The position numbers were made by a program, and so were the translations under genes. Below the pieces are notes generated by a model. That model searched no databases. It was not told the origin of the DNA and saw only the letters and a list, made by a program, of their open reading frames with translations. From Thiothrix eikelboomii (GTDB taxonomy: Bacteria > Pseudomonadota > Gammaproteobacteria > Thiotrichales > Thiotrichaceae): a DNA stretch of 64,000 bases. This document shows positions 15,398 to 23,163 of this stretch, in pieces (position 1 is the first letter of the stretch; each line of letters begins with the position of its first letter). Where the stretch lies: the NCBI RefSeq assembly GCF_900167255.1, contig NZ_FUYB01000016.1:36058-100057 (forward strand), given 5' to 3'.

Positions 15398-16564
15398 TCA
15401 AAACTTCACCCACTTCGCGCCCTGATCCGCCGACTCAACACAAGCCTCCAACCAACGTACTCCATTCATTCCTGCTTGCACATCAGGATACCAAAGCGTG
15501 TCTAGCATCGCTTGATCAGCGCGCTCAAAGGCATCAATCGCCATCGCAAAGCGATGATATAAGTTCGCCCATGCTTCAAAGAAGCCTTCTGCATGTCCGC
15601 CACCAATCCGTGAGCAAATTGCGTCATTTTTCAATAAATAAGGCATGCCACGATCCAGCAATTGGGCTGGTTGACCTTGGATTTCATAGCGTAATTGATT
15701 GGGGTGCTCATCCCACCATTCGATACTCGCTTTCGAGCCGATCACGCGAATTTTCTGCTGATGCATAGAGCCAGCATTCACTGAGCTAGCCCAGAGTGTA
15801 CCAACTGCACCGGTTTTGAACTTAAACATGACATGGGCATTGTCTTCAAGGGGGGCGCGGCTCTGAATAAAGCTTTGGCGCATGCAGCACAGTTCATCAA
15901 CCTCAAGCCCTGTGAGCATTTCCATTAAATAATAGGTGTGTGTACCCAAATCACCGAGCACATACGTCGGCCCTGAAATCGCCGGATTCATACGCCATTT
16001 CGCGCCTGGGCTATGTTCCTCAATCGGAGCACTGTGGAAACCATGAGCAAATTGCATCGTGACGATACGGATATCACCCAGTAAACCCTGCTCAATCATC
16101 GCTCGTGCTTGATGTAACATCGGGAAGCCAGAATAACCATACATCACTGCAAAAAGCTTGTGGCGAGCTTTAGCTAAATCAGCAAGCTCCTGCGCTTCGG
16201 CACAAGTGAAAGTTAATGGCTTTTCGCAAATCACATGCAAACCTGCTTCAAGAGCGGCTTTGCTAATTGCATAGTGAGTACTATTCGGTGTGGCAATACT
16301 CACCGCTTGAATGCCATCATCCCGCTGCGCCTCTTGTGCAAACAAGCTTTGATAATCTGCATAGCAGCGTTCAGGATCAAGCCCTAAGTCGCGACCAAAC
16401 TCTCGTCCACGTGCAGCATCAAGATCAAAGGCTCCGGCTGTTAAGGCAAAAAAACGGTCACGTGCTGCACTAGCACGATGCGCATAACCAATTTCACTAC
16501 CACGCCCACCACCCACCATACCCCAACGAATCGGGGCGGCTAGATGGCTTTCTTCATTAAACAT
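15398..16564 (-). CDS. Gfo/Idh/MocA-family NAD(P)-dependent oxidoreductase
   Basis: A 388-residue sugar or inositol dehydrogenase-like protein. The Rossmann fold opens with WGMVGGGRGSEIGYAHR. The conserved catalytic lysine motif CEKPLTFTCAEAQEL is at about residue 115, and the C-terminal alpha/beta domain contains the His pattern GDLGTHTYYLMEMLTG. It would oxidise a cyclitol or sugar derivative in the cytoplasm. AAGGA lies 6 bases before ATG 16564. An SDR gene lies upstream on the same strand, but a terminator-like hairpin (16613-16638) separates them. Together they suggest catabolism of a sugar or polyol, without an uptake system in the window. Confidence 0.85.
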   Translation of the reverse strand: MFNEESHLAAPIRWGMVGGGRGSEIGYAHRASAARDRFFALTAGAFDLDAARGREFGRDLGLDPERCYADYQSLFAQEAQRDDGIQAVSIATPNSTHYAISKAALEAGLHVICEKPLTFTCAEAQELADLAKARHKLFAVMYGYSGFPMLHQARAMIEQGLLGDIRIVTMQFAHGFHSAPIEEHSPGAKWRMNPAISGPTYVLGDLGTHTYYLMEMLTGLEVDELCCMRQSFIQSRAPLEDNAHVMFKFKTGAVGTLWASSVNAGSMHQQKIRVIGSKASIEWWDEHPNQLRYEIQGQPAQLLDRGMPYLLKNDAICSRIGGGHAEGFFEAWANLYHRFAMAIDAFERADQAMLDTLWYPDVQAGMNGVRWLEACVESADQGAKWVKF

Positions 16565-16612
16565 CGCTCATCCTTAGGCATGACATTTGTGTGCATGCTG
16601 CTGTAATAGTTG

Positions 16613-16638
16613 GAAAAATAGGTCAGCCGTGACTGACC
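16613..16638 (-). terminator. Rho-independent terminator after the SDR gene
   Basis: On the minus strand, GGTCAG and CTGACC (6-bp perfect stem, 6-base loop; 16621-16638) are followed by TATTTTT. The position is downstream of the SDR gene and upstream of the Gfo/Idh/MocA gene. The stem is short, so termination may be partial. The rest of the gap (16639-16796) shows nothing clear. Confidence 0.55.
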
Positions 16639-16796
16639 CGTTCTAAAGCTTGCAGCAGTCAATGGCTGCATGCTTTGTGGCGCTAAACCATGCGGTATAT
16701 CCGTATACGCTACCGCCGCCTGTCAAGTCAGCATCTAAACTTGGGCTACACAGTACAACAAACGCCGCTCTATCCAAGTTTGGAGCTGCCCTATTT

Positions 16797-17654
16797 TTAA
16801 ACCTCAGGCCAGTTCATCGCCTTATCTGGCTGTGGAGTGCGCCCATCACCACAACCCAGCACCCCTTGATCGAAATCAATCACTGCACCCGTCATTAACC
16901 CCGACTCAGCTGAGGCCAAAAATGCGGCCGCCCGTGCGACTTCTTCGGGTTTAATTAAGCGCCCATTGGGTTCACGAGCCTCCACTGCGTCCAGCCAGTC
17001 GGCAGGAGCATGATGAAATTTAGACTGAATCGCATGCTCACCCGGACTATCCATCCAACCAATATTTAAGACATTGGCGCGAATTTTATTGCGCATCAGT
17101 GAGAAAGCGACGTTTTTGGTCATAGCAACCAAGGCAGCTTTAGACGCTGAATAAGCGGTTAAGAAGGATTGTCCACCGTGGGAGGACATAGTGCAGACAT
17201 TGACTATCGTACCTTCGATGTTGTGCTCGACCATGTGACGTGCCGCCGTTTGCATAATGAAAAACGGCGCTTCGGCATTTACGGCAAATAAGCGGGTATA
17301 AGTGGCCGGATCGGTATTCAAAATCGAGCCACGATCGGTGCAGCCTGCACAATGCACCACACCCTGCAATTGCCCAAACGCTTGAATCGTATCACGGACA
17401 CATTGAATCGCTTGCTCGCGTTGTGTGAGATCTGCTGGTACAAAAACAACTTTGCATTGAGCCGTAGTGAGTGCTTTAGCTAAAGCATGACCACGCTCGG
17501 CATTGCGTCCAATTAAAGCAATCCCAGCTGCACCGCGCTCAATGAATAAGCGGGCGGTAGTTTCACCTAAACCTTGGGTACCACCCGTGATTAGAAAGTT
17601 TTTGCCCACAAGTTGGCGACTGAAATCAGCGCCATATTCGGTGTTAATAGCCAT
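16797..17654 (-). CDS. Short-chain dehydrogenase/reductase
   Basis: A 285-residue SDR. The cofactor loop is ITGGTQGLGETTARLF (Gly-x3-Gly-x-Gly at about residues 19-25). The middle has HCAGCTDR in the place of the usual Asn-Asn-Ala-Gly, the catalytic serine region NVCTMSSHGG, and the Tyr-x3-Lys catalytic pair YSASKAA near residue 168. The C-terminal region KPEEVARAAAFLASAESGLMTG is typical of classical SDRs. The substrate is unknown. ATG 17654 follows AAGGAGC at a normal spacing. The adjacent Gfo/Idh/MocA gene suggests polyol or sugar oxidation. Confidence 0.85.
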   Translation of the reverse strand: MAINTEYGADFSRQLVGKNFLITGGTQGLGETTARLFIERGAAGIALIGRNAERGHALAKALTTAQCKVVFVPADLTQREQAIQCVRDTIQAFGQLQGVVHCAGCTDRGSILNTDPATYTRLFAVNAEAPFFIMQTAARHMVEHNIEGTIVNVCTMSSHGGQSFLTAYSASKAALVAMTKNVAFSLMRNKIRANVLNIGWMDSPGEHAIQSKFHHAPADWLDAVEAREPNGRLIKPEEVARAAAFLASAESGLMTGAVIDFDQGVLGCGDGRTPQPDKAMNWPEV

Positions 17655-17753
17655 GACTCTGCTCCTTATTTTTAATAAAGGCAGTATAAGCTAGTTACAA
17701 GGATTTGTTATATTTTTTACATTAAAATAAATAATAGAATTTTTATTCCAAAT

Positions 17754-18803
17754 TTAGCTAACCACGGACCAATACAGATCCATCATAGGATCAAAGGCTT
17801 GTACTTCAGTGGTGCTTAATTTCAAGTTAGCTGGCAAAGCTTGTGGCTTAAGCTGGCGCTCTAAAACTAAGCGCTCGGTATTCACGGGTAAACCATAAAA
17901 CGCAGCGCCATTCAAGGATACAAAGCCTTCAAATTTATCTAAGGCATTTTCCTGCTCAAACACTTGTGCGGTAATCGCTAAAGCATTGGCTACATTGAAG
18001 ATACCTGCACAGCCACAAGCGGTTTCTTTGGCATGCACGGGATGCGGTGCGGAGTCTGTGCCAAGGAAAAAGCGTGGGTCACCACAGGTCGCGGCTGCCC
18101 GTAACGCTAAACGATGCCTTTCACGTTTCGCAACCGGTAAACAATAATAATGGGGTTTGATTCCACCGACCAGCATGGCATTACGATTGATGACTAAATG
18201 ATGTGGTGTCAAGGTAGCCGCCGTATGCGTCGCACAAGACAACACATAATCGACCCCTTCTTGGGTAGTCAGATGCTCAAACACAATATTTAACTGTGGG
18301 AAGCGGACACGAAGCGGCATCAATTTAGTTTCAATAAAGACTGCTTCACGATCAAAAATATCAACCTGTGGATCAACGACTTCACCATGCACGAGGAAGG
18401 GCATGCCGATTTCTTGCATGACTTCGAGCACTGGATAGATTTTTTCCAAATCTTTGACACCCGCTGCGGAGTTAGTGGTTGCACCAGCGGGGTAAAGTTT
18501 GACCGCCGTGATCACCCCTGATTCAAAACCTGCTTTGACATCAGCGGCTTCAGTCGTTTCGGTCATATATAAGGTCATTAAGGGCTGAAAGCTGCTATTC
18601 GGGGGCAGAATTGCCAAAATGCTGTCCCGATAGGCCAGTGCATCCGCAGTATGTACCACTGGCGGTTGTAGATTCGGCATCACAATAGCTCGCCCGAAAT
18701 GCGCTGCAGTATAAGGCAGTACTTGTTCTAACATTTCACCCTGGCGTAGGTGTACATGCCAATCATCAGGCATAGCGATGTCTAAGCGAGTCAGGTGGGT
18801 CAT
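17754..18803 (-). CDS. pyrC: Dihydroorotase
   Basis: A 349-residue class II dihydroorotase, interconverting N-carbamoyl-aspartate and dihydroorotate in pyrimidine synthesis. It begins with [14 protein letters not shown], where His-x-His binds zinc. [17 protein letters not shown] carries the lysine that is carboxylated to bridge the metals. Further zinc histidines occur in LVHGE and FEHLTT, and the catalytic Asp lies in GTDSAPH. Length and motif order match proteobacterial PyrC. GGAG lies 6 bases before ATG 18803. It is monocistronic here. Confidence 0.96.
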   Translation of the reverse strand: MTHLTRLDIAMPDDWHVHLRQGEMLEQVLPYTAAHFGRAIVMPNLQPPVVHTADALAYRDSILAILPPNSSFQPLMTLYMTETTEAADVKAGFESGVITAVKLYPAGATTNSAAGVKDLEKIYPVLEVMQEIGMPFLVHGEVVDPQVDIFDREAVFIETKLMPLRVRFPQLNIVFEHLTTQEGVDYVLSCATHTAATLTPHHLVINRNAMLVGGIKPHYYCLPVAKRERHRLALRAAATCGDPRFFLGTDSAPHPVHAKETACGCAGIFNVANALAITAQVFEQENALDKFEGFVSLNGAAFYGLPVNTERLVLERQLKPQALPANLKLSTTEVQAFDPMMDLYWSVVS

Positions 18804-18938
18804 GAGCAGCTCCGCAAATAAAATAAGCGTGCCGATTTTAGCAAAAGATCACTAAACTCTAGAGTGGTTTTATCTGGGTTTTTGCTAAAGACCTTAGCCG
18901 TAAGAGGGTGCTTAGAGCGATGTGCTCAGAAGCCCTCT

Positions 18939-18975
18939 AAAAAGCAAGGGTGCCAACCGAGGCTGACACCCTTGC
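18939..18975 (-). terminator. Rho-independent terminator of the Gly/Asn-rich secreted protein gene
   Basis: On the minus strand GCAAGGGTG (18975-18967) pairs with CACCCTTGC (18952-18944), extended by CA/TG pairs, and is followed by TTTTT. It lies about 40 bases after the stop of the gene at 19014-19517 and is a strong terminator, consistent with a highly expressed gene. Confidence 0.8.
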
Positions 18976-19013
18976 TAGGGAAAGCGAATGAGGAGGAGGA
19001 GGAGAGTATTCGC

Positions 19014-19517
19014 TTATTGAACGGTAGCTGGTGCTGGAGCTGCTACTGCTGGAGCAGTAACTTGTGGTTGAGCAGCTGGTGCAGCAGCTTGTGGCATTGG
19101 CATCATTGGTGCTTGATAAGAAGCCATTGGGCCATAAGGATAACCACCGTTAGAAGCGGTATTTGTCCAGCCATTGCCATTACCGTAAGTGTTGCCCCAA
19201 CCATTGCCATTACCTGTTAAGTAGCCATTGGTGTCTGCATCGCCTTTGCCAGCCATGTCAGTATTCATATCTGACTTGCCTTTGCCTTTGAAAGTGATTT
19301 GGAATTCCACTTCGCCATCAGCATTGCCTTTGCCACTGCCCCAACCGTCTACATTACCTTTGCCAGTACCCCAGCCATTGCCATTACCTGTGGTATAAGC
19401 GGTGCCATTACCTGCGGCAGAACCGTTGCCATTGCCCATGCCATTGTCAAAAAACTCAGCAGAAGCAGCGCCAGATAAAGCGATTAAACTAGCGAAAACG
19501 ATGGTTTGTAATTTCAT
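19014..19517 (-). CDS. Secreted Gly/Asn-rich protein, sulfur-globule-protein-like
   Basis: A 167-residue exported protein. ATG 19517 follows AGGAG at 8 bases; a TTG six bases earlier is in frame but too close to the ribosome site. Residues 1-20 are a signal peptide ending in GAASAEFF. The mature part is built of GNGNGWG, GKGN and GNG repeats with interspersed acidic strands (GEVEFQITFKGKGKSD), then a tail rich in Ala, Pro, Gln and Met. This layout resembles the envelope proteins of periplasmic sulfur globules in sulfur-oxidising gammaproteobacteria. The resemblance is compositional, so another secreted structural or adhesive protein is possible. A strong downstream terminator suggests high expression. 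Confidence 0.6.
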   Translation of the reverse strand: MKLQTIVFASLIALSGAASAEFFDNGMGNGNGSAAGNGTAYTTGNGNGWGTGKGNVDGWGSGKGNADGEVEFQITFKGKGKSDMNTDMAGKGDADTNGYLTGNGNGWGNTYGNGNGWTNTASNGGYPYGPMASYQAPMMPMPQAAAPAAQPQVTAPAVAAPAPATVQ

Positions 19518-19654
19518 GATCAAATCTCCTAACAGAATGTCTGTGTGTTTAGCTTTAAGTTGAGATAATCATAATATTAGAATTTACTAATGTAAAGAGT
19601 TCAGAAAATAAATAACTAATACCTACCCATCAGAGATATAAAAACCGTCAGTTA

Positions 19655-19674
19655 ATGCATCCTATACAATGCAT
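19655..19674. promoter_or_regulatory. hipBA operator 1 (predicted) over a -10-like TATACAAT
   Basis: ATGCATCCTATACAATGCAT has ATGCAT at both ends around an 8-base centre. A near copy lies 40 bases downstream at 19695-19714. The centre contains TATACAAT, a good -10 element, so a bound HipB-like repressor would block the promoter. Confidence 0.6.
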
Positions 19675-19694
19675 TTCTGGCAAACTAACTAAAA

Positions 19695-19714
19695 ATGCAC
19701 TATATAGAATGCAT
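19695..19714. promoter_or_regulatory. hipBA operator 2 (predicted)
   Basis: ATGCACTATATAGAATGCAT shares the end sequences and central TATA of the site at 19655-19674, with a 40-base centre-to-centre spacing (about four helical turns). It overlaps the possible hipB start codons at 19695 and 19713, consistent with autoregulation by the antitoxin. Confidence 0.55.
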
Positions 19715-19988
19715 GAACTTAGAAGATCTGGGAAAGGCCCTTCAACAGGCACGCAAACAAAAACAATGGACGCAGGCAGAGGTCGCTAGACAGCTAGGGA
19801 TGAGTCGCGCCACCGTCTCTGCCCTAGAAAATGGAACAGTGAACGAAATTGGTATCCGTAAAGTGATGGCTGTCTGTTCTTTATTGGGATTGGAGCTACA
19901 CGTTGCCACTCGTCAAAGCAAACGCCCGCATTTACATACCCTCGTCTCAGAAGCCGAGCAGCGAAAACGTGATAAAGAACCAAAATAA
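19695..19988 (+). CDS. hipB: HipB-like XRE-family antitoxin and repressor
   Basis: A 97-residue helix-turn-helix protein (91 residues if translation begins at ATG 19713; neither start has a clear ribosome site). LGKALQQARKQKQWTQAEVARQLGMSRATVSALENG is a canonical XRE HTH. The rest matches HipB-type antitoxins that end with a basic tail. It precedes hipA by 19 bases on the same strand. It should bind the HipA kinase and, as a dimer, the two palindromes upstream and over its own start. Confidence 0.88.
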   Translation: MHYIECMNLEDLGKALQQARKQKQWTQAEVARQLGMSRATVSALENGTVNEIGIRKVMAVCSLLGLELHVATRQSKRPHLHTLVSEAEQRKRDKEPK

Positions 19989-20007
19989 CGCAAAATAAGG
20001 AAGCAAG

Positions 20008-21240
20008 ATGAGCGAACAGCAATTGGCTATTTTTGCAGGCAAAGATCCAGTGGGTGTCTTAGGGCGCAGTGAGTTACAAGCGCGTACTTATCTTTTTAAT
20101 TATCTGCCAACGGCTGAAGAGCCTCAGGCTATTTCTTTGACCATGCCGATTTTGCCTGACCAATACCATTTCCAGCAGGGTGTACATCCTATTTTCCAAA
20201 TGAATTTGCCCGAGGGCGAGTTGCGCGAAATGTTGCGCAATAGTTTCCAAAAAACGGTGCAAAATTTTGATGATTTAAGCCTATTGGCGATTGTTGGACA
20301 CTCCCAAATTGGGCGAGTGCGGATTGCTGAAATGGGGGAGCAGCCACGCGAGTTACCTCTGCAAAGTGTGCAAGATCTACAGACTTATGCGGGCAGTGAA
20401 GATTTATTCATGAGCTTGCTGCAACGCTTTGGGCGTTATTCGGGTATTTCTGGCGTGCAACCGAAAGTTTTAATCCGCGACCAGGCGACCGTAGCCACCG
20501 CCCTGCAAGAGTTGGAGCAAATCAGTTATAAGGATTCGACGCATATTGTTAAAGCTTGGAATCCAGAGCGCTTCCCACAATTAGCAGCGAACGAGTATTT
20601 TTGTCTAAAAGCGGCGCACTATGCAGGTTTAGAAGTACCTGAATTTGAATTAGCCGCACAAGGGCGCTTATTAATCGTTAAGCGCTTTGATTTAGATGGT
20701 AAGGGCGGCTATCTAGGCTTTGAAGATTTCTGTGTGCTCAATGGTTTGGCTACGGATGATAAATATGTGGGTAGCTATCAAGATCTTGCCTTGCGTATTC
20801 GCCAATTTGTCTCGCCCCATCGTGTACATGATGCTTTAGAGCAGTTCTTTTTATCCTTAGCCTTAACTTGTACCGTCGGCAATGGTGATGCACATTTGAA
20901 AAATTTTGGGGTCATTTATGCTAACCCTGAAACAGAGGTTAGCCTCGCACCAGCGTATGATATTGTTTCCACCACGCCTTATATTCCAAATGATAGCCTT
21001 GCTTTATTGCTTGGTAACAGTAAGCAATTTCCAACACGACTCGAATTGATCAGTTTTGCGCGACGGTTTTGTAGCTTAACAGAACGCCGCACGAATCAAT
21101 TGCTCGATTGGGTCGTTCACGGAGTGGAGAGTGCTTTGCCTGAGTTGATCGCTTATCAGAAAGAACATGCCGAGTTTGTACAGCTTGGTGAACGTATGCA
21201 GGCCGTTTGGCAGCGAGGTTTGGCTAGTTTGCGAAGCTAG
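20008..21240 (+). CDS. hipA: HipA-like serine/threonine kinase toxin
   Basis: A 410-residue HipA protein. Residues 1-100 form the N-subdomain (HipA_N: GRSELQARTYLFNYLP). SGISGVQPKVLI is the Gly/Ser-rich flexible loop that holds the regulatory serine. The core kinase has HIVKAWNPERFPQLAANEYFCLKAA, the catalytic loop GNGDAHLKNFGVIY with Asp and Asn, and APAYDIVSTT for magnesium. E. coli HipA phosphorylates glutamyl-tRNA synthetase, causing persistence; the target here could differ. All key residues seem intact, so the toxin is probably functional. The ribosome site AAGGAAG lies just before ATG 20008. Confidence 0.92.
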   Translation: MSEQQLAIFAGKDPVGVLGRSELQARTYLFNYLPTAEEPQAISLTMPILPDQYHFQQGVHPIFQMNLPEGELREMLRNSFQKTVQNFDDLSLLAIVGHSQIGRVRIAEMGEQPRELPLQSVQDLQTYAGSEDLFMSLLQRFGRYSGISGVQPKVLIRDQATVATALQELEQISYKDSTHIVKAWNPERFPQLAANEYFCLKAAHYAGLEVPEFELAAQGRLLIVKRFDLDGKGGYLGFEDFCVLNGLATDDKYVGSYQDLALRIRQFVSPHRVHDALEQFFLSLALTCTVGNGDAHLKNFGVIYANPETEVSLAPAYDIVSTTPYIPNDSLALLLGNSKQFPTRLELISFARRFCSLTERRTNQLLDWVVHGVESALPELIAYQKEHAEFVQLGERMQAVWQRGLASLRS

Positions 21241-21382
21241 GAGCGATCGCTAGCAACCCTATCAGTTTCTCTATAGGAGCGAGCTAGTTTTTGAGTGCAC
21301 GCGATTAGGCAAGGCTTATCGCCTCTAAACGCCATTCAAGCTACAATAAGCGTCCTTTTCCTCTTATTTTGAAAACCGCCTT

Positions 21383-23101
21383 ATGAATATTCGTCAGCTG
21401 CTCGATCAACGTTTAACGGCTGCTTTACAAGCCGCAGGAGCGCCCGTGGCTAGCTCTGCAATTATTAAGCCCTCTACCCGCCCAGAGTTTGGTGATTATC
21501 AAGCTAATGGAGTGATGGCAGCGGCGAAGCAGTTGAAAATGAATCCGCGTGAGTTAGCAGCTAAAGTTTTAGAGCAGACTGACTTAAGCGATATAGCTGA
21601 GCAAGTCGAGATTGCAGGCCCTGGATTTCTAAATATTCACTTGAAAACTGACTGGCTAGCAGCAGCCCTACCCACGAATACTCAACTGGATGCTGTCGAG
21701 CCACAGACGATTGTTGTCGATTATTCCAGTCCAAATCTAGCCAAGGAAATGCATGTTGGCCATTTACGCTCCACTATTATTGGTGATGCGGTGGTGCGCG
21801 TACTGGAGTTTCAAGGGCATCATGTCATTCGCCAAAATCATGTGGGCGATTGGGGTACACAATTCGGTATGTTGCTGGCTCATCTGGCCGATTTACAAGC
21901 CCAAGGCGGTGAATTGTCGATGCAGTTGGCTGATTTGGAAGCTTTCTATCGGGAGTCTAAGCAACGTTTTGACGCTGATCCCGCCTTTGCCGAGCGTTCG
22001 CGTGAGTATGTGGTCAAACTACAATCAGGCGATCCCGAGTGTTTAGCACTTTGGCAGCAGTTTATTAATATTTCTCTGCATCATTGTGAGGTCGCATATC
22101 AAGAGCTAGGTGTGTCACTGACTCGTCAGGATGTAATGGCTGAAAGTGCTTACAACGATGATCTGGCCAAGGTGGTGAGTGATCTGCAAGCGGCTGGTTT
22201 ACTGACAGAGAGTGAGGGCGCTCAATGTGCTTTCATGGATGAGTTTAAGAATAAAGATGGTTCAATCACACCTTTGATTATTCAAAAGACCGGGGGCGGC
22301 TATTTATATGCAACCACTGATTTAGCCGCAATTCGCTATCGGAGTCGGGTGTTGCAGGCTGATCGAGTCCTATATTTTGTCGATGTACGTCAGTCACTGC
22401 ATTTCCAACAAGTGTATACCTTGGCACGGAAGGCTGGCTTTGCTCCAGCTAGTATGTCTTTAGAGCATATGGCGTTCGGAACAATGTTGGGCGAGGATGG
22501 CAAGCCCTTCAAAACGCGCACAGGTGGCACCGTCAAACTGGCAGATTTATTAGCTGAAGCGCAAGAGCGTGCTTATCAATTAGTCAGTGCGAAAAATCCA
22601 GAATTAGCTGAAGCCGAGCGTCGTGAAATCGCTCATATTGTTGGCATAGGGGCAGTGAAATATTCGGATTTATCGAAAAATCGTACCTCGGATTATGTAT
22701 TTAGCTGGGAGCTGATGCTCAGCTTTGAGGGGAATACAGCCCCTTATTTGCAATATGCTTATGCGCGGATTCAAAGTATTTTTCGAAAAGCCGGCAACCT
22801 TGAGCAGGGGCAGTCTAGTATTCAACTGCTTGAGTCCAGCGAGCGGGCTTTAGGTTTGAAGCTATTGCAATTTAATGAAATTATCGACAGTGTTGGACGC
22901 GAAGGTCAACCCCATCATCTGTGCAACTACCTCTATGAACTAGCGGGGCATTTCATGGCCTTCTATGAGGCTTGCCCGATCCTGCGAGAGGATGTCCCGA
23001 CGGAAATCCGCGCAAGTCGGTTGCAATTGGCGCAATTAACGGCGGATACCTTGGAGACAGGTTTAAGTCTATTAGGTATTGGGGTCTTGGAGCGAATGTA
23101 A
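21383..23101 (+). CDS. argS: Arginyl-tRNA synthetase
   Basis: A 572-residue class I synthetase charging tRNA-Arg. The N-terminal Add-1 domain is followed by the HIGH signature as HVGH in SSPNLAKEMHVGHLRST. The connecting domains and a DALR anticodon-binding C-terminus follow (HHLCNYLYELAGHFMAFYEACPIL; RLQLAQLTADTLETGLSLLGI). As in most ArgS proteins, the second signature is not a typical KMSKS (here near FKTRTGGTVKL). The length is normal. It is monocistronic, converging on the PBP4 gene with a shared hairpin. Confidence 0.97.
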   Translation: MNIRQLLDQRLTAALQAAGAPVASSAIIKPSTRPEFGDYQANGVMAAAKQLKMNPRELAAKVLEQTDLSDIAEQVEIAGPGFLNIHLKTDWLAAALPTNTQLDAVEPQTIVVDYSSPNLAKEMHVGHLRSTIIGDAVVRVLEFQGHHVIRQNHVGDWGTQFGMLLAHLADLQAQGGELSMQLADLEAFYRESKQRFDADPAFAERSREYVVKLQSGDPECLALWQQFINISLHHCEVAYQELGVSLTRQDVMAESAYNDDLAKVVSDLQAAGLLTESEGAQCAFMDEFKNKDGSITPLIIQKTGGGYLYATTDLAAIRYRSRVLQADRVLYFVDVRQSLHFQQVYTLARKAGFAPASMSLEHMAFGTMLGEDGKPFKTRTGGTVKLADLLAEAQERAYQLVSAKNPELAEAERREIAHIVGIGAVKYSDLSKNRTSDYVFSWELMLSFEGNTAPYLQYAYARIQSIFRKAGNLEQGQSSIQLLESSERALGLKLLQFNEIIDSVGREGQPHHLCNYLYELAGHFMAFYEACPILREDVPTEIRASRLQLAQLTADTLETGLSLLGIGVLERM

Positions 23102-23115
23102 GCAATCATGGAGTC

Positions 23116-23150
23116 GTTGGCAAGAGTCAGTGGTTTTGGCTCTTGCCAAC
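23116..23150. terminator. Hairpin between convergent argS and PBP4 genes
   Basis: GTTGGCAAGAG (23116-23126) and CTCTTGCCAAC (23140-23150) form an 11-bp perfect stem with a 13-base loop between two converging genes. No long T run follows on either strand, so it may be a weak bidirectional terminator or a message-end stabiliser. Confidence 0.6.
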
Positions 23151-23163
23151 TATTCAAGCAAGC

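Noticed and set aside
19014..19220. Plus-strand ORF opposite the Gly/Asn-rich gene
   Set aside because: It is composed of Trp/Ser/Cys-rich repeats produced by the complement of GGN repeats and has no ribosome site.
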